Source of the DNA: Micromonospora lupini
GTDB lineage: Bacteria; Actinomycetota; Actinomycetes; Mycobacteriales; Micromonosporaceae
NCBI RefSeq assembly: GCF_026342015.1
Contig: NZ_JAPENL010000002.1
Location: forward strand, 5,001 to 69,000
Reading direction: 5' to 3'
DNA: 64,000 bases
Numbering within the stretch: position 1 is the stretch's first letter; each line of letters begins with the position of its first letter. A model generated the notes under the pieces. It saw only the letters and a program-made list of their open reading frames with translations, was not told the origin of the DNA and did not search any database. The position numbers and the translations under genes were made by a program. Below, one piece after another: positions 42,404 to 52,345 of the stretch.

Positions 42404-43804
42404 GTGACCGTCCGTAGCTCCTTTGTCGTAGTGGCGAACCGTCTGCCGGTCGACGAGGTGAGCACACCCGAGGGACGGCAGTGGCGACGCAGCCCCGGCG
42501 GGCTCGTCACCGCGCTGCATCCCGTGCTCGCCGAACACCAGGGCACCTGGGTCGGCTGGGCCGGCGGCACCGGCGCCGCCCCCGAGCCGTTCGACCTGGA
42601 GGGCATCCGGCTGCATCCGGTCCCGCTCAGCGCCGAGGAGTTGGAGCGCTACTACGAGGGCCAGTCCAACGCGACGATCTGGCCGCTCTACCACGACGCC
42701 GTGGAGACACCTGCGTACAAGCGGCGTTGGCGGGAGGCGTACCGCCTGGTCAACGCCCGGTTCGCGGAGGCCGCGGCGGACGTCGCGGCCGAGGGCGCGA
42801 CGGTCTGGGTGCAGGACTACCAGCTCCAGTTGGTCCCGGCGATGCTCCGTGAGCTTCGTCCGGACCTGCGGATCGGGTTCTTCCTGCACATTCCCTTCCC
42901 GCCGATCGAGCTGTTCATGCAGATGCCGTTCCGCACCGAGATCCTGCGCGGTCTGCTCGGCGCGGACCTGGTGGGCTTCCAGCAGCGGCTGGCCGCACAG
43001 AACTTCGTCCGGCTGGCCCGGCACCTGCTCGGGCTGCGCTACGAGGGGCAGATGATCCAGGTCGACGGTCGGCAGGTGAAGGCGGGCGCCTTCCCCATCT
43101 CCATCGACACCCAGGAGATGGAGCGGATGGCCGCCGACCCCGCGATCCAGGCGCGGGCCAAGCAGATCCGCGCCGAGCTGGGCGACCCGAAGACGATCAT
43201 CCTGGGCGTCGACCGGCTGGATTACACCAAGGGCATCGAGTTGCGGCTCAAGGCGTTCCGCGAGTTGCTCGCTGACGGAAAGTTGACAGTTCCGGACGCC
43301 GTTATGGTGCAGGTGGCCACGCCGAGCCGCGAGCGCGTCGAGCACTACCAGGCACTTCGGGTCAAGGTCGAGCGCGAAGTTGGTCGGATTAATGGCGAAT
43401 TCGGCCGAGTCGGCGTGCCTGCCGTGCATTACCTCCATCAGTCGTACAGTCGCAGTGAACTCGCCGCGATGTACGTTGCTGCGGACGTGATGATGGTGAC
43501 CCCGCTGCGAGACGGTATGAATCTGGTAGCCAAGGAGTACGTCGCATCCCGTGCCGACCAGGGCGGTGCGCTCGTGCTCAGCGAGTTCGCCGGCGCCGCA
43601 ACGGAGCTGCGCCAGGCCTTCCTGTGTAACCCGCACGACCCGGACGCGGTCAAGGACGCCCTGCTCCGGGCCGTGCACGTGGAGAAAACCGAGGCACGCC
43701 GCCGGATGCGGACAATGCAACGTCACCTGCGTACCCACGACGTGGGGCACTGGGCCAAGTCTTTCCTCTCCGAACTCGGAGTTCCCGAGGCGGAGGACGC
43801 GTGA
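42404..43804 (+). CDS. otsA: Trehalose-6-phosphate synthase
   Basis: A 466-residue GT20 glycosyltransferase joining UDP- (or GDP-) glucose and glucose 6-phosphate. Signature blocks are [77 protein letters not shown] and [12 protein letters not shown]. Product is dephosphorylated by the OtsB domain of the next gene, whose GTG start overlaps the otsA stop by 4 nt. Trehalose serves as stress protectant and cell-wall lipid precursor in actinobacteria. GTG 42404 chosen with GGAGGTGG upstream. Confidence 0.97.
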   Translation: MTVRSSFVVVANRLPVDEVSTPEGRQWRRSPGGLVTALHPVLAEHQGTWVGWAGGTGAAPEPFDLEGIRLHPVPLSAEELERYYEGQSNATIWPLYHDAVETPAYKRRWREAYRLVNARFAEAAADVAAEGATVWVQDYQLQLVPAMLRELRPDLRIGFFLHIPFPPIELFMQMPFRTEILRGLLGADLVGFQQRLAAQNFVRLARHLLGLRYEGQMIQVDGRQVKAGAFPISIDTQEMERMAADPAIQARAKQIRAELGDPKTIILGVDRLDYTKGIELRLKAFRELLADGKLTVPDAVMVQVATPSRERVEHYQALRVKVEREVGRINGEFGRVGVPAVHYLHQSYSRSELAAMYVAADVMMVTPLRDGMNLVAKEYVASRADQGGALVLSEFAGAATELRQAFLCNPHDPDAVKDALLRAVHVEKTEARRRMRTMQRHLRTHDVGHWAKSFLSELGVPEAEDA

Positions 43805-46410
43805 ACACATCCGTCAGCGACGGAGCGGCGATCGCCACCGGGGTGCTGGACCCCGAGCTGCGCTCCGCCATCGGCCGGATCGCCCGGGTTCCGCAGCTCC
43901 TGATCGCCTGCGACTACGACGGCACACTCGCGCCGATCGTGGAGGACCCGAGCACCGCCGTACCCCTGCCCGAGTCGGTGGCGGCGATCCGCGCGCTCGC
44001 CGCGCTGCCGCAGACGAGCGTGGCAGTGGTCTCCGGTCGGGCGCTGCGGGACCTGGCCGCGCTCTCCCGGCTGCCCAGCGAGGTGCACCTCGTCGGCAGT
44101 CACGGCTCCGAGTTCGACATCGGCTTCGTCGAGCGCCTCTCCCCCGAGCTGGTCGCCGTGCGCACCCAGGTGCGCAACGCGCTGCGGGAGATCGCCGCCG
44201 AGCACCCGGGCATCAGGCTGGAACGCAAGCCGGCAAGCGTCGCCGTGCACACCCGGGGCGTCGACCCGCGCATCGCCGCCGCGGCCATCGAGGCGGTCCG
44301 CAACGGTCCGGCCAGCTTCGACGGCGTCACCGTGACGCAGGGCAAGGAGGTCATCGAGCTGTCCGTGGTGGCCACCCACAAGGGCACCGCCGTCGACCAG
44401 CTCCGGACCCAGCTCTCCGCCAGCGCGGTGCTCTTCATCGGCGACGACGTCACCGACGAGAACGCCTTCGGCAACCTGCACGGTCCGGACCTCGGCATCA
44501 AGATCGGCACTGGCGAGACCAAGGCCGGCTTCCGGGTGGCCGAGCCCATCGAGGCCGCCCGCGCGCTCGGGCTGCTGCTGGAGACCCGCCGACACTGGCT
44601 CTTCGGCGAGCGGGCGGTGCCCATCGAGCGGCACTCCATGCTTGCCAACGGTCGTACGGTCGCGCTGCTCACGCCCGAGGCCAAGGTCAGCTGGCTCTGC
44701 CACCCCAAGCCGGACTCGGCGGCGATCTTCGCCGACCTGGTCGGCGGCAGCCCGGCCGGACACTTCAGCGTCGCCCCGGAGCGCGGTGGCATCCCGCTGG
44801 GCCAGCGCTACCGCTCCGGCACGATGACAGTCGAGACCCGGTGGTCCGGGCTCACCGTCACCGACTGGCTGGACAAGCCGGCCCGGGAGACCACTCCGGA
44901 CGACAGCCCGGCGGTCATCACCGGCGACTCGACACTGGTCCGGGTGCTCACCGGCAGCGGCCGGGTGCGGCTGGAGTTCGCGCCCCGACCCGAGTTCGGT
45001 CAGGTCGCCGTGCAGATGCAGCCGCTCGGCGACGGCCTGCTGGTGCTCGGCTCCAACGAGCCGGTCGCCCTCTACTCCCCCGGGGTCGAGTGGCAGGTCA
45101 ACAACGACGGCGGGTACGAGACCGCCAAGGCGGTCGTCGACCTCTCCGCCGCCGGCGGGCAGGTCGTGCTGGAACTGCGCTTCGGCACGCACAGCCTGGA
45201 GCACCACCGGGTGCCGATCCACGAGCGGCAGGCCGCCGCCGAGCAGCCGTGGAAGGACTGGGTGGCGTCGCTACGGCTGCCCTCCACCTCCCGCGACCTG
45301 GTGGCCCGCAGCGCTCTCACCCTGCGCGGCCTCTGCCACGAGGCCACCGGTTCGATCCTGGCCGCGGCCACCACCTCGCTCCCCGAGGAGTTGGGCGGCG
45401 TCCGCAACTGGGACTACCGCTACTGCTGGCTGCGCGACGCCGCGCTGACCGCCCGCGCGCTCGTCGACCTCGGGTCAATCGAGGAGGCCGAGGCGTTCCT
45501 GCGCTGGGTCGACGGCTGCATCGAGCGCACCGGCGGCCACCCGGAGCGGCTGCACCCGCTCTACACCATCGACGGGTACGAGCTGGGCGCCGAGGCGGTC
45601 ATCGACACGCTGCCCGGGTACGCCGGCTCCCGGCCGGTCCGGGTCGGCAACCTCGCCAACCACCAGCTCCAACTCGACGTGTTCGGCCCGATCGCCGACC
45701 TGATCGCGGCCGTCGCCGACGCGCGGGGCTCGGTCCGTGACGACGAGTGGCGGGTCCTGGAGAACATGGTCGAGGCGGTCCGCCGCCGCTGGCACGAGCC
45801 CGACCACGGCATCTGGGAGGCCCGGCTGCCACCCCGGCACCACGTCTTCTCCAAGGTGATGTGCTGGATGACAGTCGACCGGGCGCTGCACGTGATGCGC
45901 CAGCACGGCGGCGAGGACCGGTCGGAGTGGAAGGACCTGCGCGACCGGATCGGCGCCAACGTGTTGGAGCACGGCTGGCACGACGATGTCGAGGCCTACA
46001 GCGTCGCGTACGGGGATGAGGACATGGACGCCTCGTCGCTCTGGATCGGGCTGTCCGGCCTGCTCCCCGGCGACGACCCGCGCTTCCTGTCCACCGTCCT
46101 GAAGATCGAGGCGGACCTGCGCAGCGGCCCGGTCGTCTACCGCTACCACTGGGACGACGGCCTGCCCGGCCGCGAGGGCGGCTTCCACATCTGCACGGCG
46201 TGGCTGATCGAGGCGTACCTGCGCACCGGCCGCCGCACCGACGCCGAGGAGCTGTTCGCGCAGATGGTGCTCACCGCCGGCCCGACCGGCCTGCTCCCCG
46301 AGCAGTACGACCCGCTCGCCGAGCGCGGCCTGGGCAACCACCCGCAGGCGTACAGCCACCTGGGGCTGATCCGCTGCGCCCTGCTGCTGGACAACATGCT
46401 CAAGCAGTAG
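43801..46410 (+). CDS. otsB: Trehalose-phosphatase fused to a GH15 trehalase-like domain
   Basis: An 869-residue fusion. Residues about 25-265 are a HAD-type trehalose-6-phosphate phosphatase: [15 protein letters not shown] (D38, D40), [21 protein letters not shown] and [12 protein letters not shown]. From about residue 275 the remainder is a glycoside hydrolase 15 protein: [54 protein letters not shown] and [17 protein letters not shown]. Actinobacterial GH15 proteins of this type include authentic trehalases. One polypeptide may therefore both form and hydrolyse trehalose, or the GH15 part may act on another glucan. Coupled to otsA by a 4-nt overlap. Confidence 0.92.
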   Translation: MNTSVSDGAAIATGVLDPELRSAIGRIARVPQLLIACDYDGTLAPIVEDPSTAVPLPESVAAIRALAALPQTSVAVVSGRALRDLAALSRLPSEVHLVGSHGSEFDIGFVERLSPELVAVRTQVRNALREIAAEHPGIRLERKPASVAVHTRGVDPRIAAAAIEAVRNGPASFDGVTVTQGKEVIELSVVATHKGTAVDQLRTQLSASAVLFIGDDVTDENAFGNLHGPDLGIKIGTGETKAGFRVAEPIEAARALGLLLETRRHWLFGERAVPIERHSMLANGRTVALLTPEAKVSWLCHPKPDSAAIFADLVGGSPAGHFSVAPERGGIPLGQRYRSGTMTVETRWSGLTVTDWLDKPARETTPDDSPAVITGDSTLVRVLTGSGRVRLEFAPRPEFGQVAVQMQPLGDGLLVLGSNEPVALYSPGVEWQVNNDGGYETAKAVVDLSAAGGQVVLELRFGTHSLEHHRVPIHERQAAAEQPWKDWVASLRLPSTSRDLVARSALTLRGLCHEATGSILAAATTSLPEELGGVRNWDYRYCWLRDAALTARALVDLGSIEEAEAFLRWVDGCIERTGGHPERLHPLYTIDGYELGAEAVIDTLPGYAGSRPVRVGNLANHQLQLDVFGPIADLIAAVADARGSVRDDEWRVLENMVEAVRRRWHEPDHGIWEARLPPRHHVFSKVMCWMTVDRALHVMRQHGGEDRSEWKDLRDRIGANVLEHGWHDDVEAYSVAYGDEDMDASSLWIGLSGLLPGDDPRFLSTVLKIEADLRSGPVVYRYHWDDGLPGREGGFHICTAWLIEAYLRTGRRTDAEELFAQMVLTAGPTGLLPEQYDPLAERGLGNHPQAYSHLGLIRCALLLDNMLKQ

Positions 46411-46426
46411 GACCACCGCACCGTCC

Positions 46427-46456
46427 GGGGCCGGAGGCGCTTGCGCTTCCGGCCCC
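46427..46456 (+). terminator. Terminator of the otsA-otsB operon
   Basis: Arms GGGGCCGGAGGCG and CGCTTCCGGCCCC with one mismatch and a CTTG loop, 16 bp after the otsB stop. Confidence 0.75.
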
Positions 46457-46460
46457 GTCC

Positions 46461-46536
46461 TGATCCACACGATATCCGCGAAGTGGCGCCATCCCGCCGC
46501 CCAGACACCGCCACATCGCCGACCTGGAGTGGATCA
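46461..46536. repeat. REP-like palindromic element, copy A
   Basis: An imperfect palindrome beginning TGATCCAC and ending GTGGATCA, with inner arms GCGAAGTGGCG / CGCCACATCGC. Its right arm, read on the minus strand, aligns with the right arm of the element at 60691 at about 24 of 33 positions, and both are followed by CGCCGG. Confidence 0.7.
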
Positions 46537-46568
46537 CGCCGGCCGGGTACCCGCACGCGCCCGCTGTC

Positions 46569-47876
46569 TCACCCGTCGAGCGCGCCCACCACGTCGCCCA
46601 CCACGACCACGGCCGGCGGTCGCACCTCCGCCGTGAGCACGTCGGCGGCCACCGCGTCGAGCGTGGACCGCAGCACCCGCTGGGTGCCCGTCGTGCCCTC
46701 CTGGACCACGGCGGCGGGTGTCTGCGGCGACCGGCCGTGGGCGATCAGGGTGGCCGTGATGGCGGCGAGGTTCTTCAGCCCCATCAGGATCACCAACGTG
46801 CCGCGCAGGCCCGCGAGGGCGTCCCAGCGCACCAGCGAGGCCGGCGCGTCGGGTGCCACGTGCCCGGAGACCACTGTGAACTCGTGCGCCACCCCCCGGT
46901 GGGTGACCGGGATACCGGCCGCGGCCGGAGCGGCGATCGAGCTGGTCACCCCGGGGACCACGGTCACCGGCACGCCGGCCTCGGCGCAGGCCAGCAGCTC
47001 CTCGCCGCCGCGACCGAAGACGTACGGGTCGCCGCCCTTGAGCCGGACCACGACGGCGCCGGCCAGGGCCCGGTCGACCAGGATCCGGTTGATCTCCTCC
47101 TGGGCTCGGGACGGGCCGTAGGGGATTTTCGAGGCGTCCACCAGCTCGACGTCGGCGCGCAGCTCGTCCAGGAGCAGGCCGGGCACCAGCCGGTCGGCCA
47201 CCACCACGTCGGCCTCGGTGAGCAACCGCCAACCCCGCACGGTGATCAGCTCCGGATCACCCGGCCCCGCCCCGACCAGCGCCACCCGCCCGACCTGCCG
47301 CCCGCCGGTCGTCCCGGTCGTCCCGGTCGTCCGGGTCGTCCCGGTCGAAGCATTGGGCCCGCCCTGCGCCGGAGCGACACCGCCCGGAGCGACACCGCCC
47401 GGAGCGGCTCTGCCCGGAGCGAGGCGGGCCGCGAGCAGGTCACGGACGGCGTCGCGGACGGTCATCGCCCGCCGGGGATCCCCGCCGCCGAACACGGCCA
47501 CGGTGACTGGGCCGTGTCGGGTCACCGCCGGGGTCCAGGCCGTGGCGGCGGTCCGGTCGTCGGCCCGGACGCAGAAGATCCGCCGCTCGGCGGCGACGGC
47601 GCTCACCGCGGCCGCAGCCATCGGGTCGTCGATCGCCACCTGGACCAGCCACGCCCCGTCCAGGTCCTCCGGCGCGAACCGGCGCGGCACCCAGTGCAGC
47701 CGACCCGCGTCCACCCGGGCCTGCAACGCCGGGGTCAGCTCCGGCGACACCAGCAGGACGTCCGCGCCGGCGTCCAGCAGCGCCGGCACCCGCCGGGTGG
47801 CGACCGCGCCCCCGCCCACCACGACCACGCGCCGCCCGTCGAGCCGCAGACCGAGGGGGTACGGGCTGGCGCTCAC
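46569..47876 (-). CDS. cobA: Siroheme synthase-type uroporphyrinogen-III C-methyltransferase with NAD-binding domain
   Basis: A 435-residue fusion. Residues about 1-150 are a Met8/CysG-N-like NAD domain (RRVVVVGGGAVATRRVPALL, then FAPEDLDGAWLVQVAIDD) that would oxidise precorrin-2 or insert metal. Residues about 205-435 are the SAM-dependent methyltransferase (VALVGAGPGDPELITVRGWR, DVVVADRLV, VVRLKGGDPYVFGRGGEE, VVPGVTSSIAAPAAAGIPVT). It makes precorrin-2/sirohydrochlorin for cobalamin and siroheme. A low-complexity linker of Ala/Pro/Gly and Thr/Gly repeats separates the halves. GTG 47876 begins the protein. Upstream cobT ends 31 bp away. Confidence 0.92.
   Translation of the reverse strand: MSASPYPLGLRLDGRRVVVVGGGAVATRRVPALLDAGADVLLVSPELTPALQARVDAGRLHWVPRRFAPEDLDGAWLVQVAIDDPMAAAAVSAVAAERRIFCVRADDRTAATAWTPAVTRHGPVTVAVFGGGDPRRAMTVRDAVRDLLAARLAPGRAAPGGVAPGGVAPAQGGPNASTGTTRTTGTTGTTGGRQVGRVALVGAGPGDPELITVRGWRLLTEADVVVADRLVPGLLLDELRADVELVDASKIPYGPSRAQEEINRILVDRALAGAVVVRLKGGDPYVFGRGGEELLACAEAGVPVTVVPGVTSSIAAPAAAGIPVTHRGVAHEFTVVSGHVAPDAPASLVRWDALAGLRGTLVILMGLKNLAAITATLIAHGRSPQTPAAVVQEGTTGTQRVLRSTLDAVAADVLTAEVRPPAVVVVGDVVGALDG
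47305..47424. repeat. Tandem repeats encoding the cobA interdomain linker
   Basis: Two adjacent arrays: about five 9-bp units CCGGTCGTC (47305-47348), giving Thr/Gly repeats, and four 15-bp units CGCCCGGAGCGACAC (about 47367-47424), giving Gly-Gly-Val-Ala-Pro-type repeats. Both unit lengths preserve frame. Confidence 0.85.
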
Positions 47877-47907
47877 GCCGCACCACCGGGGCGTTCGCTG
47901 GGCGCGG

Positions 47908-48990
47908 TCACTTCTCGGCCACCCCGGCGGAGTCGAAGGTGGCCACGTCGTGCAGCACGCGGACGGCGCCGGTGACGACCGGCAGCGCCAACAGGGCGCC
48001 GGTGCCCTCGCCGAGGCGCAGGCCAAGGTCGATAAGCGGGTCGAGGCCGAGGTGGCGCAGCGCCACCGTCGCGCCGGGCTCGGCCGAACGGTGTCCGGCG
48101 ACCATTGCCGCGACCGCGTCCGGTGCGAACGCGGCGGCGGCGAGCGCCGCGGACACCGCGATCACGCCGTCCAGCAGGACCGGCGTCCGGCGGGCCGCGG
48201 CGCCCAGGATCAGTCCGGCCAGCGCGGCGTGCTCCAGGCCACCGACGGCGGCGAGCACGCCAAGCGGGTCGGCCGGATCGAGTGTGTGCCGGGCCAGCGC
48301 GGCCCGCACCACGGCCACCTTACGGGCGTACGTCGGGTCGTCGATCCCGGTGCCCCGGCCGGTGGTGTCGAGCGGGTCGGCGCCGGTGAACGCGGCGATC
48401 AGCGCCGCCGCCGGGGTGGTGTTGCCGATGCCCATGTCCCCGGTGAGCAAGATGCCGGCCCCGGCGTCGATCAGCTCGTCGGCGATCCGGATGCCGGTCT
48501 CCACCGCCGCCAGGGCCTCGTCGCGGGTGAGCGCGGCGGTCACCGTGAGGTCCCGGGTGCCCCGGCGTACGGAGGCGGCGACCAGTCGGGGCGCGGACGG
48601 GTCGGCCGGACCGGGGACCTCGGCGACGGGCAGCGGGGTCGCCACCCCGACGTCGACCACGGTGACCGAGGCGCCGGCCTGCCGGGCGAACGCGTTGACG
48701 ACCGCGCCGCCGGCCAGGAAGTTGCCGATCATCTGGGCGGTGACCTCCTGCGGCCATGGACTGACCCCCTGGGCGTGCACCCCGTGGTCGCCCGCGAAGA
48801 TCGCCACGGCGGCCGGCTCGGGGATCGGCGGCGGGCAGGCCCCGGCCAGCCCGGCGAGGCGTACCGACAGGTCCTCCAACAGGCCCAGCGAGCCCGCCGG
48901 CTTGGTCAGCCGGCCGTGCAGCTCACGGGCGGCGGCCATGGACGCCTCGTCCAGTGGCCGGATGGCCGACATCGTGGTCTCCAGCATCAT
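47908..48990 (-). CDS. cobT: Nicotinate-nucleotide--dimethylbenzimidazole phosphoribosyltransferase
   Basis: A 360-residue enzyme transferring phosphoribose from nicotinate mononucleotide to dimethylbenzimidazole, building the lower ligand of cobalamin. Family segments: LHGRLTKPAGSLGLLEDL, AVAIFAGDHGVHAQGVSPWP, LTGDMGIGNTTPAAAL and the catalytic Glu in LGLRLGEGTGALLALPVV. ATG 48990 overlaps the cobC stop by 4 nt. Length is normal. Confidence 0.96.
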   Translation of the reverse strand: MMLETTMSAIRPLDEASMAAARELHGRLTKPAGSLGLLEDLSVRLAGLAGACPPPIPEPAAVAIFAGDHGVHAQGVSPWPQEVTAQMIGNFLAGGAVVNAFARQAGASVTVVDVGVATPLPVAEVPGPADPSAPRLVAASVRRGTRDLTVTAALTRDEALAAVETGIRIADELIDAGAGILLTGDMGIGNTTPAAALIAAFTGADPLDTTGRGTGIDDPTYARKVAVVRAALARHTLDPADPLGVLAAVGGLEHAALAGLILGAAARRTPVLLDGVIAVSAALAAAAFAPDAVAAMVAGHRSAEPGATVALRHLGLDPLIDLGLRLGEGTGALLALPVVTGAVRVLHDVATFDSAGVAEK

Positions 48991-50141
48991 GCCTCCATGA
49001 TCTCGCGCAGCACCTCGATGAACGCGTCTGTGGTGTCTCGGTCGCGTACCGCCACCCGCAGCCAGTCCGGGCCGAGGCCGGGGAAGGTGTCGCCCCGGCG
49101 TACCGCCCAGCCCCTGTCGCGCAGGGCCTCCCGGATCCGGTTCGCACCGGGCAGGTGCAGCAGGACGAACGCGCTGGCCGGGCGGCCCGCGACGCGTACA
49201 CCGGGCAGGTCGGTCAGGCGCGCGACCAGGTGGTCGCGGTCGGCGGCGAGGTCGGCGGCGATCGCGCGTTCGGCCTCGACCGCGACTGGAGTGGCGCAGG
49301 CCGCGGCGGCGGCCAGTGCGGGCGTGGAGACGGCCCAGAGCGGCTGGACGGCGGCCAGGCGGGACAGCAGCTCCGGTGCGCCGAGCAGGTAGCCGATCCG
49401 CAGCCCGGCCAGGCCCCACGTCTTGGTGAGGCTGCGCAGGACGACCAGGCCGGGCAGGTCCCGCCGCTGCGCCAGCGACTCCGGCTCGCCGGTGTGCCCG
49501 GCGGTGGTGTCGGCGAACGCCTCGTCGACCACAAGTATCCGGCCCGGACGGGCGAGCGCGGCCACGGTCCGCGCGGGGTGCAGCACGGACGTGGGATTCG
49601 TCGGGTTGCCGATCATCACCAGGTCCGCGTCGACGGGCACCAGGGACGGATCCAGCCGGAACCCGTCGGCCGGGTCCAGCAGCACCCGCTCGACGCGGTG
49701 GCCGGCGGCTCGTAGCGCCGCCTCCGGCTCGGTGAACTGCGGGTGCACCACCACGGGTCGGCGGACGCCCCGCAGGGCCTGGGCGATCAGCACGAAGCCC
49801 TCGGCGGCGCCTGCGGTGAGCAGTACCTCGTCCGGGTGACGCCGGTGCCGGGCGGCGACGGCGGCGCGGGCCGGCGTCGGGTCGGGGTAGCGGGCCAGGT
49901 CGGTGAGGGTGGCGGCGATCGGGCCGGCAAGCCAGGCCGGCGGCGGCGCCTGGCGGACGTTGACGGCGAGGTCGATAAGCCCGACGCCCACCTCGGAATC
50001 GCCGTGGTGCGCCAGATCCGGCTCCTCGGTGGCCGTCCGCTCGGCCACGGCGAGCGGGGACGGCCCGCTCGGCTGATCACGCATGTCCGCGATCCTGCCG
50101 GGAAGGTGGCCGGCGGGACAGTCGATGTCGGCGTAAGCCAT
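48987..50141 (-). CDS. cobC: Threonine-phosphate decarboxylase / cobalamin aminotransferase-fold protein
   Basis: A 384-residue PLP enzyme of the HisC/CobD(Salmonella)-CobC(Pseudomonas) type, which supplies the aminopropanol phosphate arm of cobalamin. Visible are DLAVNVRQAPPPAW, TAGAAEGFVLIAQAL, VMIGNPTNPTSVLHP, VVDEAFAD and the PLP lysine in RSLTKTWGLAGLRIGY. ATG 50141 has GAGGTGG upstream. First gene of a cobC-cobT-cobA transcript; no cobalamin riboswitch is present in the short 65-bp divergent interval before it. Confidence 0.92.
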   Translation of the reverse strand: MAYADIDCPAGHLPGRIADMRDQPSGPSPLAVAERTATEEPDLAHHGDSEVGVGLIDLAVNVRQAPPPAWLAGPIAATLTDLARYPDPTPARAAVAARHRRHPDEVLLTAGAAEGFVLIAQALRGVRRPVVVHPQFTEPEAALRAAGHRVERVLLDPADGFRLDPSLVPVDADLVMIGNPTNPTSVLHPARTVAALARPGRILVVDEAFADTTAGHTGEPESLAQRRDLPGLVVLRSLTKTWGLAGLRIGYLLGAPELLSRLAAVQPLWAVSTPALAAAAACATPVAVEAERAIAADLAADRDHLVARLTDLPGVRVAGRPASAFVLLHLPGANRIREALRDRGWAVRRGDTFPGLGPDWLRVAVRDRDTTDAFIEVLREIMEA

Positions 50142-50160
50142 GTCACCACCTCACGGGTTT

Positions 50161-50175
50161 ATGAGTTCTTCTCAT
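50161..50175. promoter_or_regulatory. Palindromic operator candidate between cobC and the PBP gene
   Basis: ATGAG-TTCTT-CTCAT is a perfect dyad in the middle of the unusually AT-rich 65-bp interval between two divergent genes. Such a site would be well placed to influence both promoters. The binding protein is unknown. Confidence 0.5.
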
Positions 50176-50206
50176 GTATGAATCGGAAATGTCATAACTT
50201 GGCCAC

Positions 50207-52336
50207 GTGAGCAACCGACCCCTTGCTGCCGCTGGTCGACTCGTTCCTCTACTCCGCGCCGGTCTCATCGCCGGCATCGTGATCGCCGCCGCCGCGTACC
50301 CGCTTGTCGCCTTCACCGGGCTCGGAGCGAAGGCCACCGCGCACGCAGTGGAACAGAAGACCAGACTGCTGACCACCGCCCTGCCCGCCGAGACCTCGTA
50401 CGTCTACGCCGCCGACGGCAAGACCGTGCTGACCATGTTCTACGAGGAGTACCGGCAGTACACGAAGCTGTCGGACATGTCGCCGAACATCCAGCAGGCG
50501 ATCGTCGCCGCCGAGGACTCCCGCTTCTACCAGCACCACGGCGTCGACCCGAAGGGCGTGGCCCGCGCCTTCGTGGCAAACGCCCGCTCCGGCGGCTCCC
50601 AGGGCGCGTCGACGCTGACCATGCAGTACGTCCGGATGGCCCTGCGGGACAGCGCGACCACGCCCAAGGAGGTCCAGGAGGCCACCCAGCAGACAAGCAT
50701 TCGCAAGGTCAAGGAGATGCGGATGGCGCTGGACCTGGAGAAGGAGATGAGCAAGGAACAGATCATGGAGCGGTACCTGAACTCGGCGTACTTCGGTCAC
50801 CGCGCGTACGGCATCTACGCGGCCAGCGAGATCTTCTTCTCCAAGACCCCGAAGGACCTCACCCCGGTCGAGGCGGCCACCCTCGCCGGACTGGTCAAGT
50901 CCCCCTCCGAGTACGACCCGGCCGACTCCGACCAGAAGGAGGCCACCGGGCGACGCAACTACGTGCTGGACCGGATGAGCCAGCTCGGCTACCTCTCCCC
51001 CGACTCGGCGGCCGCGGCGAAGACCGAGCCGATCCGGCTGAAGCTGACCAACCCGCCGAACGACTGCGCCTCGATCATCGAGAAGTACAACAGCTGGGGC
51101 TTCGCCTGCGACTACCTGAAGAACTGGTGGAGTGCACAGCCCGCGTTCGGGGCGAACCGGCTGGAGCGGATGGACAAGCTGCGCCGGGGCGGCTACCGCA
51201 TCGTGCTCAGCGTCGACCCGAAGATCCAGGCCGCGGCGGAGAAGAACGTCGGCGCCAAGGAGGGCACCGGCAGCCCGTTCGCCAACGGCATCGTGGTCTC
51301 CGAACCGGGCACCGGGCGGGTGAAGGCGATGGCGGTGAACCGGAACTACTCCCTGGATCTGGCCGACAACCCGCCCAGCTCCAACCCCGAGGCCGGGCCG
51401 AAGGTGAAGGCCAACTACCCGAACACGGTGGCGCCGCTGCTCGGCGGTGGTGACCTGCCGGGCTACCAGGCCGGATCGACGTTCAAGATGTTCCCGATGC
51501 TTGCCGCGCTGGACTCGGGGATGACGCTGTCCACCTCGTTCAACGCCCCGTACCGCTACAAGTCGAACGTCTACGACGGGTGGGCGCCCTCAAACGCCAG
51601 CGGCGCGATGACCGGCCAGCAGACCATGTGGTCAGGCTTCGGCAAGTCCGTCAACACGTACTTCGTGTGGCTTGAGGAGAAGGTGGGCGCGGACCGGGCG
51701 GTCCGGCTCGCCGAACAGCTCGGACTGCGCTGGCGTACCGACGTCGACCGGGAGCAGGCGTCCCCGGGCAAGGCCAAGAAATGGGGCGCGTTCACCCTGG
51801 GCGTCTCCGACGCGACGCCGCTGGAGATGGCGAACGCCTACGCCGCCGTCGCGGCCGACGGCCGCTACTGCGAGGCGATCCCCGTGCAGGCGATCATGAA
51901 CCGGGACGGCACGCCTGCCACGTACGCCACTCCGGGCGGTCTGCACCGGGAGGTCGCCAAGCCGCGCTGCCGCCAGGTGGTCAGCGCCGACGCCGCCCGA
52001 GCGGCCACCGACGCCGCCCGCTGCCCGACCGGCGACCGGCCGGCACGCGGCGGCTGCGGCGGCTGGTCGACAGCCGACAGCGTCCGGGGTACGGTCGGCC
52101 GCCCGGTCGCCGGCAAGACCGGCACCACCGACAGCACCAGGTCCGCCTGGTTCGTCGGCTACACGCCGGAGCTGGCAGCGGCGAGCTTCATCTCCGATCC
52201 GGACAATCCGTTCAACGCCGTCGGTGACGGGCAGTCCCAGATCCCGATCGCGGCGGTCGCCGAGACCCTGCGCGACGGCCTGAAGGGCACGCCGACCCGT
52301 GAGTTCACGCCACCGTCGGACGCCATCGTCGGATGA
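50207..52336 (+). CDS. Class A penicillin-binding protein (transglycosylase/transpeptidase)
   Basis: A 709-residue bifunctional peptidoglycan synthase. A membrane anchor (LLRAGLIAGIVIAAAAYPLV) is followed by the GT51 domain with catalytic EDSRFYQHHGVDPKG, GASTLTMQYVR and the RYLNSAYFGHRAYG segment. The penicillin-binding domain has STFK (Ser about 424), the SVN motif in GKSVNTYFVW and KTGT at about 637-640. There is no PASTA tail. It polymerises and cross-links peptidoglycan outside the membrane. GTG 50207 sits at the divergent promoter with cobC. The downstream GNAT gene is convergent. Confidence 0.95.
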   Translation: MSNRPLAAAGRLVPLLRAGLIAGIVIAAAAYPLVAFTGLGAKATAHAVEQKTRLLTTALPAETSYVYAADGKTVLTMFYEEYRQYTKLSDMSPNIQQAIVAAEDSRFYQHHGVDPKGVARAFVANARSGGSQGASTLTMQYVRMALRDSATTPKEVQEATQQTSIRKVKEMRMALDLEKEMSKEQIMERYLNSAYFGHRAYGIYAASEIFFSKTPKDLTPVEAATLAGLVKSPSEYDPADSDQKEATGRRNYVLDRMSQLGYLSPDSAAAAKTEPIRLKLTNPPNDCASIIEKYNSWGFACDYLKNWWSAQPAFGANRLERMDKLRRGGYRIVLSVDPKIQAAAEKNVGAKEGTGSPFANGIVVSEPGTGRVKAMAVNRNYSLDLADNPPSSNPEAGPKVKANYPNTVAPLLGGGDLPGYQAGSTFKMFPMLAALDSGMTLSTSFNAPYRYKSNVYDGWAPSNASGAMTGQQTMWSGFGKSVNTYFVWLEEKVGADRAVRLAEQLGLRWRTDVDREQASPGKAKKWGAFTLGVSDATPLEMANAYAAVAADGRYCEAIPVQAIMNRDGTPATYATPGGLHREVAKPRCRQVVSADAARAATDAARCPTGDRPARGGCGGWSTADSVRGTVGRPVAGKTGTTDSTRSAWFVGYTPELAAASFISDPDNPFNAVGDGQSQIPIAAVAETLRDGLKGTPTREFTPPSDAIVG

Positions 52337-52345
52337 CGGCGCGGG

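Noticed and set aside
43551-45740. A 729-codon plus-strand frame overlapping otsA and otsB
   Set aside because: It is in a different frame from both genes, extremely Arg/Ala/Gly-rich and without domain signal.
46437-50206. Cobalamin riboswitch for the cobC-cobT-cobA genes
   Set aside because: The 5' interval before cobC is only 65 bp and lacks the B12-box type segment; none was found before the cobB-like gene either, and the 5' end of cobD is outside the window.
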